Positions 25,908 through 34,480 of a DNA stretch of 52,688 bases are shown here, piece by piece. Source of the stretch: Chloroflexi bacterium bin20 (GTDB lineage Bacteria > Chloroflexota > Anaerolineae > Aggregatilineales > Phototrophicaceae); contig MPMG01000002.1 of NCBI GenBank assembly GCA_002238485.1, positions 1 to 52,688 of the forward strand, in the 5' to 3' direction. The first letter of the stretch is position 1. The number at the start of each line of letters is the position of its first letter. The notes under the pieces are model-generated. The model was not told the origin of the DNA. It saw only the letters and a list, made by a program, of their open reading frames with translations, and searched no databases. A program made the position numbers and the translations under genes.

Positions 25908-27338
25908 CTACCCCAGCAAGGCGCAAAAGCGCGGATAATGTTCGTCCCAGGCAGTGGCGTCACGCGGTTCATACCAGCGCAGCTCTGCCGATTCGCTCAA
26001 CATGGCACGCGCCTCGTGCACGCTGCCCAGCTCGCCCAGGGCGATCAGCTGCGCGATAGCGTTGCCAGCCGCAGTCGCTTCGGCCGGCCCCGCGATGACC
26101 AGCCGCCCGGTCGCGTCCGCCGTCATCTGGTTGAGGGTGGCATTCCGCGAGCCGCCGCCGATGATATGCAGCGCCTCTACAGCCCGCCCGCTCACCGCGC
26201 AGAGTTGCTCCAGCACATAGCGATATTTGTAAGCCAGGCTGGCATAGACGACTGCCATGATCTCGGCATCGCTTGCGGGCTTGGCTTGTCCTGTGCGCGC
26301 GCAATAGTCGACGATGCGCTTCGGCATATCGCCCGGCGCGAGGAAGGCGGCATCGTCTGGCTCGATGAAACTGCGGAAATGCGGCGCAGCTTCCACCATC
26401 GCAGTCAACTGGTCGAAGCTGTACTCCCGTCCCTGCGCCGCCCAGGTCGCGCGGCATTGGTCCGCCAGCCACAAGCCCATGATATTCTTCAAGAAGCGCC
26501 AACTGCCGCCATAGCCGCCTTCGTTGGTGACATTGGCCGCATAAGCAGCATCGCTCAAAATGGGCGCATCCAGCTCCAGCCCCAGCAGACTCCAGGTGCC
26601 GCTGCTGAGGTAAGCGATATCGGCGTGGGTGGCTGGCACGGCGACAACAGCGCTGCCCGTGTCGTGGCAAGCCGGCGCAACGACATCAATGCCCGCATAA
26701 CTGCCCAGCCGCGCCCCTGGCATGACAATTGGCGCCAGGATGTCGCTGGGGATGCCCACCGCGCGCATCAGGTCGCGGTCCCAATCGCCCTGCCCCGCAT
26801 TCACCAGCTGCAGAGTGGTCGCTTCGGTGAATTCACAGGTTTTGCTGCCCGTCAGCCAATAATTGAACAGGTCGGCGATGGTCAGCAGCGTGGCCGACTG
26901 GTCGAGCAATGGGCTGCCATCGCGGATGCTGGCTGCCAGCTGATAGAGGCCGTTCAGCGGCATGAACTGAATGCCCGTGCGCGCAAAAACCTCGCGGCGG
27001 GGCATGCGCTGGAAGACCCATTCCATCGCGCCATCGGTGCGCGGGTCGCGGTAATGCACCGGGTTGGCAAGCAGTTCGCCGGCGCTATCCAGCAGGGCAT
27101 AATCGACGCCCCAGCAATCCAGGCCGATAGACGAAGCGCCAGCAACCGCGCCTATGCCCTGCGTGATCTCGTGCCACAGGCGCAGTACATCCCAATGCAG
27201 CCGAGTTGGCGTCTGCACGGGGATATTGGGGAAGCGGTGCGCCTCTCGCAATCTCAGCTGCGCGCCATCAAAGGCGGCGTCCATCACGCGCCCGGACGAT
27301 GCGCCCAGGTCAATCGCAATGACATGCGCTGCGCTCAC
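25908..27338 (-). CDS. rhaB: Rhamnulokinase
   Basis: 476 aa, FGGY carbohydrate kinase. DLGASSGR at 10-17 is the phosphate-binding opening in the form characteristic of RhaB, and GLDCWGVDYALLD plus HYRDPRT are further rhamnulokinase signatures. SSGTWSLLGLEL and IGGGSRNATLNQ are the second and third ATP-binding blocks. It phosphorylates L-rhamnulose at C1. The start is GTG at 27338 with AGGTG about 9 nt upstream. It is the first gene of a seven-gene minus-strand operon. A rhamnose isomerase gene is not in the window. Confidence 0.93.
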   Translation of the reverse strand: MSAAHVIAIDLGASSGRVMDAAFDGAQLRLREAHRFPNIPVQTPTRLHWDVLRLWHEITQGIGAVAGASSIGLDCWGVDYALLDSAGELLANPVHYRDPRTDGAMEWVFQRMPRREVFARTGIQFMPLNGLYQLAASIRDGSPLLDQSATLLTIADLFNYWLTGSKTCEFTEATTLQLVNAGQGDWDRDLMRAVGIPSDILAPIVMPGARLGSYAGIDVVAPACHDTGSAVVAVPATHADIAYLSSGTWSLLGLELDAPILSDAAYAANVTNEGGYGGSWRFLKNIMGLWLADQCRATWAAQGREYSFDQLTAMVEAAPHFRSFIEPDDAAFLAPGDMPKRIVDYCARTGQAKPASDAEIMAVVYASLAYKYRYVLEQLCAVSGRAVEALHIIGGGSRNATLNQMTADATGRLVIAGPAEATAAGNAIAQLIALGELGSVHEARAMLSESAELRWYEPRDATAWDEHYPRFCALLG

Positions 27339-27431
27339 GGAAGTTCACCTGCCAGAGGGTTTGATCAATAAAGGAGCCTGCGCGATAATTTGAACACAGC
27401 GCGCTCGATTATGCAAAAATTGCGCGGCTGC

Positions 27432-27604
27432 TTAACCCCCTTGGTCCCGCCGATAGGTCGAAGGGAAGCGCAATCTACTGGATTAGGAGTAAGCAGAGAG
27501 CGCAGCTAATCACGAGCGCGAATAACCAACACAAGGATTTTTCTATGTGTTTCTGTGTCTCTGTGGCAATGAACCTTTACATCCTTTGTGTTCTTTGTGG
27601 TTAC
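27432..27604. repeat. Composite intergenic repeat element, copy 2 (inverted)
   Basis: Read on the minus strand it has the same order as the element at 3308-3476: ACACAAAGG-type runs and CCACAGAGACACAG, then a linker with CTCGTGATTAGCTGCGCTCTC-like sequence, then GATTGCGCTTCCC and a degenerate family A hairpin. It fills most of the gap between the HAD phosphatase gene and rhaB. The rest of 27339-27635 shows no gene. Confidence 0.7.
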
Positions 27605-27635
27605 CTGTTGCACGACTTACTTGGACTTGCCGGGA

Positions 27636-28298
27636 TCAATCCCGCGACAGCCCTGCCACCAACTGCGGAGTGAAGTCGACCAGCGTGGTGATATGCGCAT
27701 CTGCCAGCGCCAGCGCAGCGGGTGGCAGCGGAAAATCGGGACTGGGCGCAGCCACCGCCAGCATGCCCGCCGCTTTCAAGGATCGCAATCCATTGGCAGA
27801 ATCTTCAATACCCACCGCTCGCGCCGGCGAGACACCCAGTTGCCGCAACGCTTCCTGGTAGATATCGGGCGCCGGTTTGCCTTTGCCCACTTCATCGCCA
27901 TAGATCATCACCTCGAATTGCTGCTCCAGCCCGGTGATGCGCAAGACGGCTTTGATAATCTCGGTAGGCGAGCCCGATGCCAAGCCGATGCGGTAGTGCG
28001 CCTGCATGGCGGCCACCGACTCCAAAGCGCCGGGTCGTGTCGGCATGCGCTGCTCGTACTGGGCGATGACGCGCGCTTTCATCTCGGCAATGATGGCATC
28101 CAGCGACATGTCCAGCGCCAGTTCGTCGCGCATGATGCCTGCCCAACCGACCGTGCTGCGTCCCATCGCCTGCCGCTGCATGGCGTCTGTCCAGCGCAAA
28201 CCGCGCTCGACCGCAAAGTCGACCCGTGCCTGATCCCAATATACTTCGCTGTCGACCAGCACACCGTCCATATCATAGATGACGGCTTCGATGCCCAT
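27636..28298 (-). CDS. HAD-superfamily sugar phosphatase / beta-phosphoglucomutase-like
   Basis: 220 aa. Motif I is YDMDGVLVDSE (nucleophile Asp9, acid-base Asp11), motif II is GLASGSPTE, and motif III/IV reads GKPAPDIY ... GIEDSANGLRSLKAAGM. The cap is the small helical type, as in YniC/GS1-type sugar phosphatases and beta-PGM. The start lies 4 bp after the FucU stop, so they are co-translated. Probably it dephosphorylates a hexose or deoxyhexose phosphate. Confidence 0.9.
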   Translation of the reverse strand: MGIEAVIYDMDGVLVDSEVYWDQARVDFAVERGLRWTDAMQRQAMGRSTVGWAGIMRDELALDMSLDAIIAEMKARVIAQYEQRMPTRPGALESVAAMQAHYRIGLASGSPTEIIKAVLRITGLEQQFEVMIYGDEVGKGKPAPDIYQEALRQLGVSPARAVGIEDSANGLRSLKAAGMLAVAAPSPDFPLPPAALALADAHITTLVDFTPQLVAGLSRD

Positions 28299-28302
28299 GG
28301 GC

Positions 28303-28740
28303 CTAGACCGCCATTTCGTCTGGCGGCTGCACGACGCCGATGGTCAGCAGGATATTGGCGAAGATACGCTGCTCGCCAGTCGCGATGACCAAACAGCAAC
28401 TATCTTGTTTGGCGGCTGCATAGAAGTCAAAGCGCTCCAGCGGCTGCAGCGGCACATCATCGGGCAGCAGCTTGCGGAAGTCGGCATAGATGCTGGGTTC
28501 TGCGCCATCGTCGCGGCGCATGACCTGGGCGGCTTCGACAGGCGTGCAACTGAGGACAGCGCTCATGACATCGGTAACCGTGCAGATGCCCGGCGCCAGA
28601 TTCAGATAGACGCGTTGGGCACGCGGATGAACATGGGTGGCAAAGGGATAATTGCCATCGGGGATGAGGATGGTCGCGCCGTGGCCTGCTTTGCCGAGCG
28701 CATCCAATATCTGCGGGTGAATGAGTTTGCCGTCTATCAT
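28303..28740 (-). CDS. fucU: RbsD/FucU-family sugar mutarotase
   Basis: 145 aa. His20 in ALGKAGHGATI and Asp28 in IPDGNYP match the active site of RbsD/FucU, and the C-terminal block ATGEQRIFANILLTIGVV matches FucU closely. It interconverts alpha and beta anomers of fucose or a related sugar before isomerisation. GGAGG lies 6 nt before the ATG at 28740, which decides the start over a longer open frame. It precedes the HAD gene by 4 bp and points to deoxyhexose metabolism along with the nearby rhamnose genes. Confidence 0.9.
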   Translation of the reverse strand: MIDGKLIHPQILDALGKAGHGATILIPDGNYPFATHVHPRAQRVYLNLAPGICTVTDVMSAVLSCTPVEAAQVMRRDDGAEPSIYADFRKLLPDDVPLQPLERFDFYAAAKQDSCCLVIATGEQRIFANILLTIGVVQPPDEMAV

Positions 28741-28790
28741 GCCAGCCTCCGAATGCTGTGACGCTACCATTGCCTGCGCTTGTGACGCGG

Positions 28791-29318
28791 CTAGACTTTG
28801 CGGATGCGGTCGCCAAGTGCGATCTCGCCATCTTGCAGGACGCGCGTATACACGCCACGGCGGCGGGCGCGTTTGCCCTCGTCCGACATGACCCATTTGC
28901 GCGCGGGCATGCCAAAGCGCCGAGCGAATTTGTTGCAGCCCGTGTGCGGCAGCGGCGTAACTTCCATCAAGACTCCGCCGATCTGCAGGACTGTGCCTGG
29001 CGGCAGGTTGTCTTCGCTGATATCCAGGTCGACGAATAGCTGGTCGCCCGATTCTGCCCAGCGCGCTTTGTCACCCGCCAGCAACTGGATGACGCGGCTG
29101 TTCATCAACGTGATCTGGGCGTCGGTTTTGCCACTGCGGCGCAGCCAGTCATCGCCATCCAAGCCAGCCTCGGCGCTGAAATTGGCGCGGGACAATTCTT
29201 CGCGCTCTTCGGGCACAGGGCGACGCACAATCAACTCGACAGTGCCATCATCGGCCGGCGACGAGCTTTCGTCTGACCAACGTGCTTCCAATTCATCATA
29301 AGTGAGGCGGTATGCCAT
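28791..29318 (-). CDS. MOSC-domain protein
   Basis: 175 aa. A beta-barrel MOSC domain with the conserved cysteine in PHTGCNKFARRFG and the family ending RRRGVYTRVLQDGEIALGDR. MOSC domains carry sulfur or molybdenum cofactor intermediates. A molybdopterin oxidoreductase is encoded at 367-990, but no cofactor-synthesis genes are close. The start at 29318 is supported by AGGAG about 6 nt upstream; a longer frame adds unconserved residues. It is 50 bp upstream of fucU on the same strand. Confidence 0.88.
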   Translation of the reverse strand: MAYRLTYDELEARWSDESSSPADDGTVELIVRRPVPEEREELSRANFSAEAGLDGDDWLRRSGKTDAQITLMNSRVIQLLAGDKARWAESGDQLFVDLDISEDNLPPGTVLQIGGVLMEVTPLPHTGCNKFARRFGMPARKWVMSDEGKRARRRGVYTRVLQDGEIALGDRIRKV

Positions 29319-29524
29319 GATCGACTCCTGCGCATGCTCGTTTGTCCCATACGAACTATAGTCCAAAATAGCTGCTTCGTTAATTGCAGATCTTCCCCTT
29401 CGGTCCCCCGTTTCAATGGGCTAGATTGAGGCGCATTTGCAAGTCGCACCTGCCAATTTGCCGCGAATGAGTAAAACTGCGGTATCATATGAGTTTCAAA
29501 GCTATACATTGTCAGGAGGAGTAA

Positions 29525-30664
29525 ATGATAAGCAACGTAGCCTTCAATATGCGCCTTGGCTCGAAGTATTTCGTCTTGATCATGCTATTCGTGATGGCAG
29601 TTCCCATCGCAAATGCAGCCGAGATCCGCGTGGCCGGCGATTGCGGCTTTTCATCGGCGATCAAATCAGCCAACGAAGACAAATCCCGCGGCGGCTGCAC
29701 GGCTGGCAGCGGCACAGACACCATCGTACTGACGCGCCATGCCCAACCAAATGGCGAACTGCCCTCGATCAAATCCAGAATCATCATCCATGGCAACAAT
29801 TTTGAATACCGCATCAACAAGGGCGACCCCGCCTTCGAGATCAAGAATGGCGGCGCGCTGACCATCATCAACCTGCATATGAAATACTTGCAAAGGCGCG
29901 ACAGACGGGCAATCAAGGTGACAGATGGACAGTTGCTGATCCAGGACAGCCGCATCAGCAATTGCCGCATCGGCGTGGAGCAAAATCGCAGCCACACCAC
30001 CCTGTTAGGCGATTGGGATGTCTGTGGCTTGCCAGACGACCAGGTCATAAAGGGCTCGCACACCCGCGAAATAAGGTCCGCGCCACCACCGCAAACTTGT
30101 CTGGATCTGCCGCCGGGCAGCGCTACAGTGACAGCGCCAGGCGGCTTGGGCACGGGCATCCAGTGCCGACGTTTGGATGCCGCGGGCGTGGGCAATGCGA
30201 CTGTGATAGCGGCTGGCTTACTCGACGCGGTCGATATCTGGGGCTATGTCGAGCCGGGCGTGCAGGTCTGCTTCCCACAGCGGGGCGCCGTCATGTTCTT
30301 GAATGCCGCCACTGCTCCGCGCGCCCTCAGCACACTGGCATCGACATTCAATGAATTGTACAACAATGTCTGCGTCTCGATTTCGACGGCGGGCACAGTG
30401 GCGCTGGTGCAAGGGCAACCCACGCACACTATTCCTATACCCACGCCCGAGCCTCCGCAGCCAGTAGTCTGCACCATCGTCACGACCGGGCACCTGGTAT
30501 TGCGCGGCAGACCTTGGCTATCTGGCGAGGCGCTGGGTTATGTGCCGCGCGGCACGCAGACAACCCGACTAGCTCGCCAAGCGAATTGGCATCAGGTCGA
30601 ATACGGAGGACAGATCGGCTGGCTGGGTGGCAAGTATGTAGACGAGGTCTCTGGCTGCAGCTGA
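29525..30664 (+). CDS. Secreted protein: beta-helix-like N-terminus and C-terminal SH3 domain
   Basis: 379 aa. A hydrophobic signal (about 13-31, ending NAAEIRV) follows a short basic head. Residues ~35-160 look like a polymorphic-outer-membrane/parallel beta-helix repeat: the GDCGFSSAIKSANED opening, TIVLTRHAQPNGELPSIKSR and ALTIINLHMKY are typical. The centre is Cys-containing and unassigned; then come a Pro/Thr linker (IPIPTPEPPQP) and an SH3 domain (WHQVEYGGQIGWLGGKYV) ending in Cys. AGGAGGAG precedes the ATG. Likely a surface protein. Confidence 0.8.
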   Translation: MISNVAFNMRLGSKYFVLIMLFVMAVPIANAAEIRVAGDCGFSSAIKSANEDKSRGGCTAGSGTDTIVLTRHAQPNGELPSIKSRIIIHGNNFEYRINKGDPAFEIKNGGALTIINLHMKYLQRRDRRAIKVTDGQLLIQDSRISNCRIGVEQNRSHTTLLGDWDVCGLPDDQVIKGSHTREIRSAPPPQTCLDLPPGSATVTAPGGLGTGIQCRRLDAAGVGNATVIAAGLLDAVDIWGYVEPGVQVCFPQRGAVMFLNAATAPRALSTLASTFNELYNNVCVSISTAGTVALVQGQPTHTIPIPTPEPPQPVVCTIVTTGHLVLRGRPWLSGEALGYVPRGTQTTRLARQANWHQVEYGGQIGWLGGKYVDEVSGCS

Positions 30665-30674
30665 TTCAACAGCA

Positions 30675-30699
30675 CGGGGACGGCAGCGCGCTGTCCCCG
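30675..30699 (+). terminator. Strong hairpin after the SH3-protein gene
   Basis: CGGGGAC (30675-30681) pairs with GTCCCCG (30693-30699), and the loop contains the self-complementary AGCGCGCT. It starts 11 bp after the stop codon. No T-run follows, so it may end or protect the transcript. Confidence 0.5.
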
Positions 30700-30753
30700 G
30701 CAAGTATCCCCCCTATAGCGCATCAGCATTCCCTAGCATGACTTTACATTTTC

Positions 30754-30782
30754 TTTACAATCTGCGCCTAGCGCAATAGATT
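30754..30782 (+). promoter_or_regulatory. Candidate promoter of the FAS1 gene
   Basis: TTTACA (30754-30759) and TAGATT (30777-30782) are spaced by 17 nt, about 65 nt before the ATG. The transcript would start just ahead of, or inside, the perfect hairpin at 30790-30825. Confidence 0.4.
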
Positions 30783-30789
30783 TCTTATG

Positions 30790-30825
30790 GTATCGTATAT
30801 TCAGTAAGTTCTGAACATACGATAC
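30790..30825 (+). promoter_or_regulatory. Long inverted repeat in the FAS1 leader
   Basis: GTATCGTATATTCAG (30790-30804) and CTGAACATACGATAC (30811-30825) are inverted copies matching at 14 of 15 positions, around a 6-nt loop. The AGGAG ribosome site begins about 8 nt after it. It is either an operator for a dimeric regulator or an RNA stem that controls translation or mRNA life. AT-rich and unlike the GC-rich repeats elsewhere in the window. Confidence 0.65.
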
Positions 30826-30846
30826 ACATATACAGGAGCTATTCGC

Positions 30847-31887
30847 ATGTCTCACCGCATCTCTCTGGCAGTTATTACGCTGCTCGCCCTGCTCGTTGCT
30901 TTGCCCGCCCTGGCTGATGGTCACGAATCGACCATTGCCGATATCGTTGTTGCCGCTGCCCAAGCAGAAGAAGCGGAATTCACCACTTTGCTGGCTGCCG
31001 TCAGCGCCGCCGACCCCGCCATCCTGCAAGCCCTTGCCGATCCAGAAGCCGAATTGACCGTCTTCGCGCCGACAGACGCCGCCTTTGCAGCCTTGGCAGC
31101 AGCATTAGGAGAAGAAGCTTTCGGCGCAATCCTCACTGAAGAAGGCAGTCCGCGCCTCAACGAAATCTTGCTTTATCATGTCGTGGCTGGCGCAGTTGGC
31201 TCGGCAGATGTAGTCGCCGCCCTAGAAGCCGCCACAGCCGACGACATGGGACATGTCAGCTTCCCGGTTGTGACGCTCAGCGGGCAAGCGCTTGATGTGT
31301 CTGGCACAATGGGCGAAGATGGGCTGGACCTGAGCGCGGGCATCCACATTGCCGAAGCCGGCCTCGTTCTTGACATGATTGATATTGCAGCCAGCAACGG
31401 CCTAATCCATGTCATTGACGCGGTCATCGTACCGGAATTGCGCAGCATCGCCGAAATCGTTGTCGAAGCGGCTGGCGCAGAATCGCCACAATTCACCACC
31501 CTGCTGGCGGCTGCGCAAGCGGCTGACCCGGCTGTTCTGGCGCTGCTCGCGGATCCCGGCGCGGCTGTGACCGTCTTCGCACCGATTGATGCGGCATTCG
31601 CTGCGGTCGCAGGCCTGGATGAAATCATCGCCGATGCCGCCCTGCTCACCAACGTGCTGCAATACCATGTATTCCCAGGCACGGTCTACAGCTTCCAGCT
31701 TGGCGACCTCGTAGACGATATGGGGATGGCTGCCATCGGCATGGCAAATGGCAACGAAGCAACGTTATCGGTCAGCGATACCGGTGTCATGATCGACAGC
31801 GCCAATATCTTGCTCGAACTGGTGGACATAGAAGCGAGCAATGGCGTTATCCATGTCATCGACGCGGTAATCGTGCCGGGCGCCTAG
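30847..31887 (+). CDS. Secreted protein with two FAS1 (fasciclin) domains
   Basis: 346 aa. A signal peptide (MSHRISLAVITLLALLVALP) is followed by FAS1 domain 1 (about 25-195) and domain 2 (about 200-345). Each has the H1 motif (LTVFAPTDAAF, VTVFAPIDAAF), the central YH block (ILLYHVVAG, VLQYHVFPG) and the H2-like ending ASNGxIHVIDAVIVP. The two are about half identical and probably arose by duplication. FAS1 domains mediate adhesion to surfaces or matrix. Composition is Ala/Asp/Glu-rich. It is a single gene with its own candidate promoter and terminator. Confidence 0.95.
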   Translation: MSHRISLAVITLLALLVALPALADGHESTIADIVVAAAQAEEAEFTTLLAAVSAADPAILQALADPEAELTVFAPTDAAFAALAAALGEEAFGAILTEEGSPRLNEILLYHVVAGAVGSADVVAALEAATADDMGHVSFPVVTLSGQALDVSGTMGEDGLDLSAGIHIAEAGLVLDMIDIAASNGLIHVIDAVIVPELRSIAEIVVEAAGAESPQFTTLLAAAQAADPAVLALLADPGAAVTVFAPIDAAFAAVAGLDEIIADAALLTNVLQYHVFPGTVYSFQLGDLVDDMGMAAIGMANGNEATLSVSDTGVMIDSANILLELVDIEASNGVIHVIDAVIVPGA

Positions 31888-31923
31888 CCGCGCGCAACAA
31901 TCGCATCGTCTCTCAAATCAATG

Positions 31924-31958
31924 GAGCCCTCGCTGACCGGCGGGGGTTCTTGGTTTTT
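31924..31958 (+). terminator. Rho-independent terminator after the FAS1 gene
   Basis: GAGCCCTCGC (31924-31933) pairs with GCGGGGGTTC (31940-31949) with two G-T pairs, followed by TTGGTTTTT. It begins 36 bp after the FAS1 stop. The glcF gene ends just beyond, on the other strand. Confidence 0.7.
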
Positions 31959-31963
31959 CTCGC

Positions 31964-33214
31964 TCAAGGCTGGCTGGCGCTCCAGAGCAACTCGGCGATG
32001 TGCAGCACAGGTGGCGCGTCGGCTTGGTTTGCCAGTTGTTGGCGGATCTGCGTGATACAGCCGATATTGCCCGATACAAGCACATCGGGCTGGGCCGCCA
32101 GGATAGACTCGGCTTTGCGCGCGCCCAGCTGTCTGGCGATCTCTGGCTGGTCGATGTTGTATGTGCCGGCCGAGCCGCAACACATGCCCGCATCGGCGAT
32201 CTCCACCAACTGCAAGTTGCCCACCTCTCGCAGCAGCGCGCGAGGTTCTGCGCCATATCCCTGGGCGTGCAGCAAGTGGCAGGCGTCTTGATAGACCACG
32301 CGGGTAGCTGCCTCGAGCCGCATTGGCGCACGCAGTCCGATGCCAGCCAGATAGGCGCTGAAGTCCATCGCTTTGGCAGCGAATGACTGCGCAGCCTCGG
32401 CATCCTGCTGGTTCTTGAAGAGCAGCGGATAATCTTTAATGCCACTGCCACAACCGGCTGCCGTGGTGATGATGGCATCGACATCGTCCGGGATGGCGGC
32501 AAAATTTCGGCGCGCCAACGTCTGCGCTTCATGCTCCGCGCCAATGTGAAGCAGGATCGAACCGCAACAGCCAGCCGCCCGCGGAGAACGCACTTCCACA
32601 CCATTCGCCGCCAGCAGATGCGCAGCCGCAAAGTTGATGCCCGGCGCCAAAACCTGCTGCGCGCAGCCCGGCAGCAAGGCCACCACGGCTCGCCGCTCTC
32701 CCTGCGCCATCAGCACGTCTGGCAGAGGCTGTGCCGGCGGCAGATCGTCGGGCAGCAAGTTGAGCATGGCAGAAAATGCTGGTGGCAGCGCCGGCGCAAG
32801 CCACTTGCCCAGCTTGCCTGCGCGCGCAGCCAGCCGAAAACGCCGCGGATGGGGCAAGGTCTCGATCATCATCTTGCGCGCCACGGCATCCAGCGGCGGA
32901 CGTTCGCGTTCGCTTTCTTGCAGAGCCCGATACCCCACCAGCAAGTCACCGTAGGCCACCTCGGACGGACAAGCCGGCACACAAGCCATGCAGCCCAGGC
33001 AACGGTCGATGTACGGCTGGGCATCGCTGGGGTCGATACGTCCTTCCAGCGCCGTCTTCATCAGGTAGATGCGTCCGCGCGGCGAATCCATCTCTTCGCC
33101 CAGCAGCTTGTAGGTGGGGCAAGCCGCCAAACAGAAGCCGCAGTGCACGCATTTTTCGACCGCTTCCGCCATCTCTGGCGCGCGCAGATCGTCGATGTTG
33201 ATGTCGTGTTTCAT
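31964..33214 (-). CDS. glcF: Glycolate oxidase iron-sulfur subunit
   Basis: 416 aa. Two 4Fe-4S motifs are complete: Cys22, 25, 28, 32 (CVHCGFCLAACP) and Cys72, 75, 78, 82 (CLGCMACVPACP). Two CCG-type domains follow (AAGCCGSILL and GMCCGSAGTYN). This is the standard GlcF layout. It passes electrons from the FAD subunits to the quinone pool. It lies 196 bp after glcE on the same strand; the gap holds repeats at 33300-33400, so it may be partly uncoupled. No strong ribosome site is visible. Confidence 0.95.
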   Translation of the reverse strand: MKHDINIDDLRAPEMAEAVEKCVHCGFCLAACPTYKLLGEEMDSPRGRIYLMKTALEGRIDPSDAQPYIDRCLGCMACVPACPSEVAYGDLLVGYRALQESERERPPLDAVARKMMIETLPHPRRFRLAARAGKLGKWLAPALPPAFSAMLNLLPDDLPPAQPLPDVLMAQGERRAVVALLPGCAQQVLAPGINFAAAHLLAANGVEVRSPRAAGCCGSILLHIGAEHEAQTLARRNFAAIPDDVDAIITTAAGCGSGIKDYPLLFKNQQDAEAAQSFAAKAMDFSAYLAGIGLRAPMRLEAATRVVYQDACHLLHAQGYGAEPRALLREVGNLQLVEIADAGMCCGSAGTYNIDQPEIARQLGARKAESILAAQPDVLVSGNIGCITQIRQQLANQADAPPVLHIAELLWSASQP

Positions 33215-33299
33215 AATGCGGATTGTGCCACAAAGCCCCGCCCTGCGCGAGTTGCGGTGTTGCGGCTAGAACTGATTTTGAACCACAGCCGGCACAGCG

Positions 33300-33400
33300 A
33301 TCGTTCTAGGGGAGACCGAGGGGGCGACACTTGTCTCGCCTCTGCAGAATCCGCCCTTGCCTTGCCTCCCCCGGCTTTTCGGGGGGACTGAGGGGGGTTG
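33300..33400. repeat. Family A repeats between glcE and glcF
   Basis: A full family A hairpin (CCTCCCCCGG-cttttc-GGGGGGACTGAGGGGGGTT, 33365-33400) ends about 11 bp before the glcE stop, on the opposite sense, and a half copy (GGGGAGACCGAGGGGGCG) lies at about 33308-33325. They separate glcE from glcF and could reduce transcription into glcF. Confidence 0.6.
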
Positions 33401-33410
33401 ACCCGCCCCC

Positions 33411-34457
33411 CTACACCAGCTTGCCCAGCGGATCTAGTGTCGCTTTCACCCGAGCCGCCAGCACATTCTCCAGTGGCGCCCCCAGCAGCGGCGACCGCGC
33501 CTGGCCACGCAACAGCAGACCGCGCAGACCCAGGCGCGCCAGCACATCGCCCAGCCAGCTCGCGTCCTCGCAAGCCACGAAGCCGATATTGCCAGCCAAC
33601 GTGTAGCGGCGTTTTGCCCCGTCAATAGCGGCGTCAAGCGCGAGCAACTGCCTCGGCGCAAGCGTGACTTTCGCCAGGCAAGCGCCATCCAGGTCTCCCA
33701 CGCAATCCCAAATCGACAACTCGTCCTTGATGACCTCGACATGCTGCGGCGCAGTCGTCGTCGTCACAAAGTCGCTGAATCGTTGGACGCGCGCCGGCAA
33801 TGTCTCGCTGAAACCGCCCAGCCGCGCCTGCAGCACCGCGCCGTCCGCGCCCGGCAAAATATCCAGCGCATCCAGCTCGAAGCGGCTGCGGTTGATGTCA
33901 TAACTGGCTTCCAGCGCCTCCGCCAACGTCGCATAGGTGAAGCGCAGGCTGCGAAATCGCGGCACATCGGGGAAGACCTTGAAAGTCAGCTCGGTCAAGA
34001 TGGCATAGTTGCCCAGGCTGCCGACCAGGAACTTGGTCAGATCAAAGCCGGCGGCATTTTTGACCACTTTGCCACCGACAGTGTAGCCTTGCGCAGTCCC
34101 GTCGACGATTGCCGCGCCCAGCACAAAGTCGCGCACGCCGCCAAAGCGATGCCGCCGCGAACCCGACAGATTGCTCGCCACCGTCCCGCCGATGCTCGCG
34201 CTCTCTGGCAGCAGCGGATCGAAGGGCAGATACTGACCCTGCTCTGCCAGCGCAGCGACTACCTCGCGCAGCGGCGTGCCAGCCCGCACAGTCAACGTGA
34301 ACTCTTGCGGCTGGTATTCGACGATGCCGCGCAGCGCCGACATGTCGAGGATGGGCGCATCGACCTGGTGCAGAGCCGGCTTGCTGCCCATGCCCCGCAC
34401 ATGCAGGCGATCGTGCGCGCCTACAAATGCCCTGACCTGTTCGTCGCTGGTTATCAT
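33411..34457 (-). CDS. glcE: Glycolate oxidase FAD-binding subunit
   Basis: 348 aa. PCMH-type FAD-binding domain with the family blocks LPFDPLLPESASIGGTVASN and GSRRHRFGGVRDFVLGA, then VGGKVVKNAAGFDLTKFLVG, diagnostic of GlcE. The start ATG at 34457 and its AGGGAG ribosome site lie inside the 36-bp repeat at 34445-34480. That sequence is a duplicate of the end of glcD, so the ancestral order was glcD-glcE with an ATGA overlap. It is now separated from glcD by an inserted gene. Subunits D, E and F together oxidise glycolate (or D-lactate) to the 2-oxo acid. Confidence 0.93.
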   Translation of the reverse strand: MITSDEQVRAFVGAHDRLHVRGMGSKPALHQVDAPILDMSALRGIVEYQPQEFTLTVRAGTPLREVVAALAEQGQYLPFDPLLPESASIGGTVASNLSGSRRHRFGGVRDFVLGAAIVDGTAQGYTVGGKVVKNAAGFDLTKFLVGSLGNYAILTELTFKVFPDVPRFRSLRFTYATLAEALEASYDINRSRFELDALDILPGADGAVLQARLGGFSETLPARVQRFSDFVTTTTAPQHVEVIKDELSIWDCVGDLDGACLAKVTLAPRQLLALDAAIDGAKRRYTLAGNIGFVACEDASWLGDVLARLGLRGLLLRGQARSPLLGAPLENVLAARVKATLDPLGKLV

Positions 34458-34480
34458 TCTCGCGAGATCACTCCCTGGCG
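34445..34480. repeat. 36-bp direct repeat, copy at the glcE start
   Basis: Matches 36181-36216 at 35 of 36 positions in the same orientation. It contains the ribosome site and first codons of glcE and also supplies the last residues (Ala-Arg-Glu) and TGA stop of the sulfatase-like gene. The distance between copies is 1736 bp. It looks like a duplication made when the intervening gene was inserted. Confidence 0.9.

Noticed and set aside
25431..27371. Long plus-strand open frame opposite rhaB and the ABC ATPase
   Set aside because: Arg/His/Gln-rich translation typical of the antisense of GC-rich coding DNA; both real genes on the minus strand are clear.
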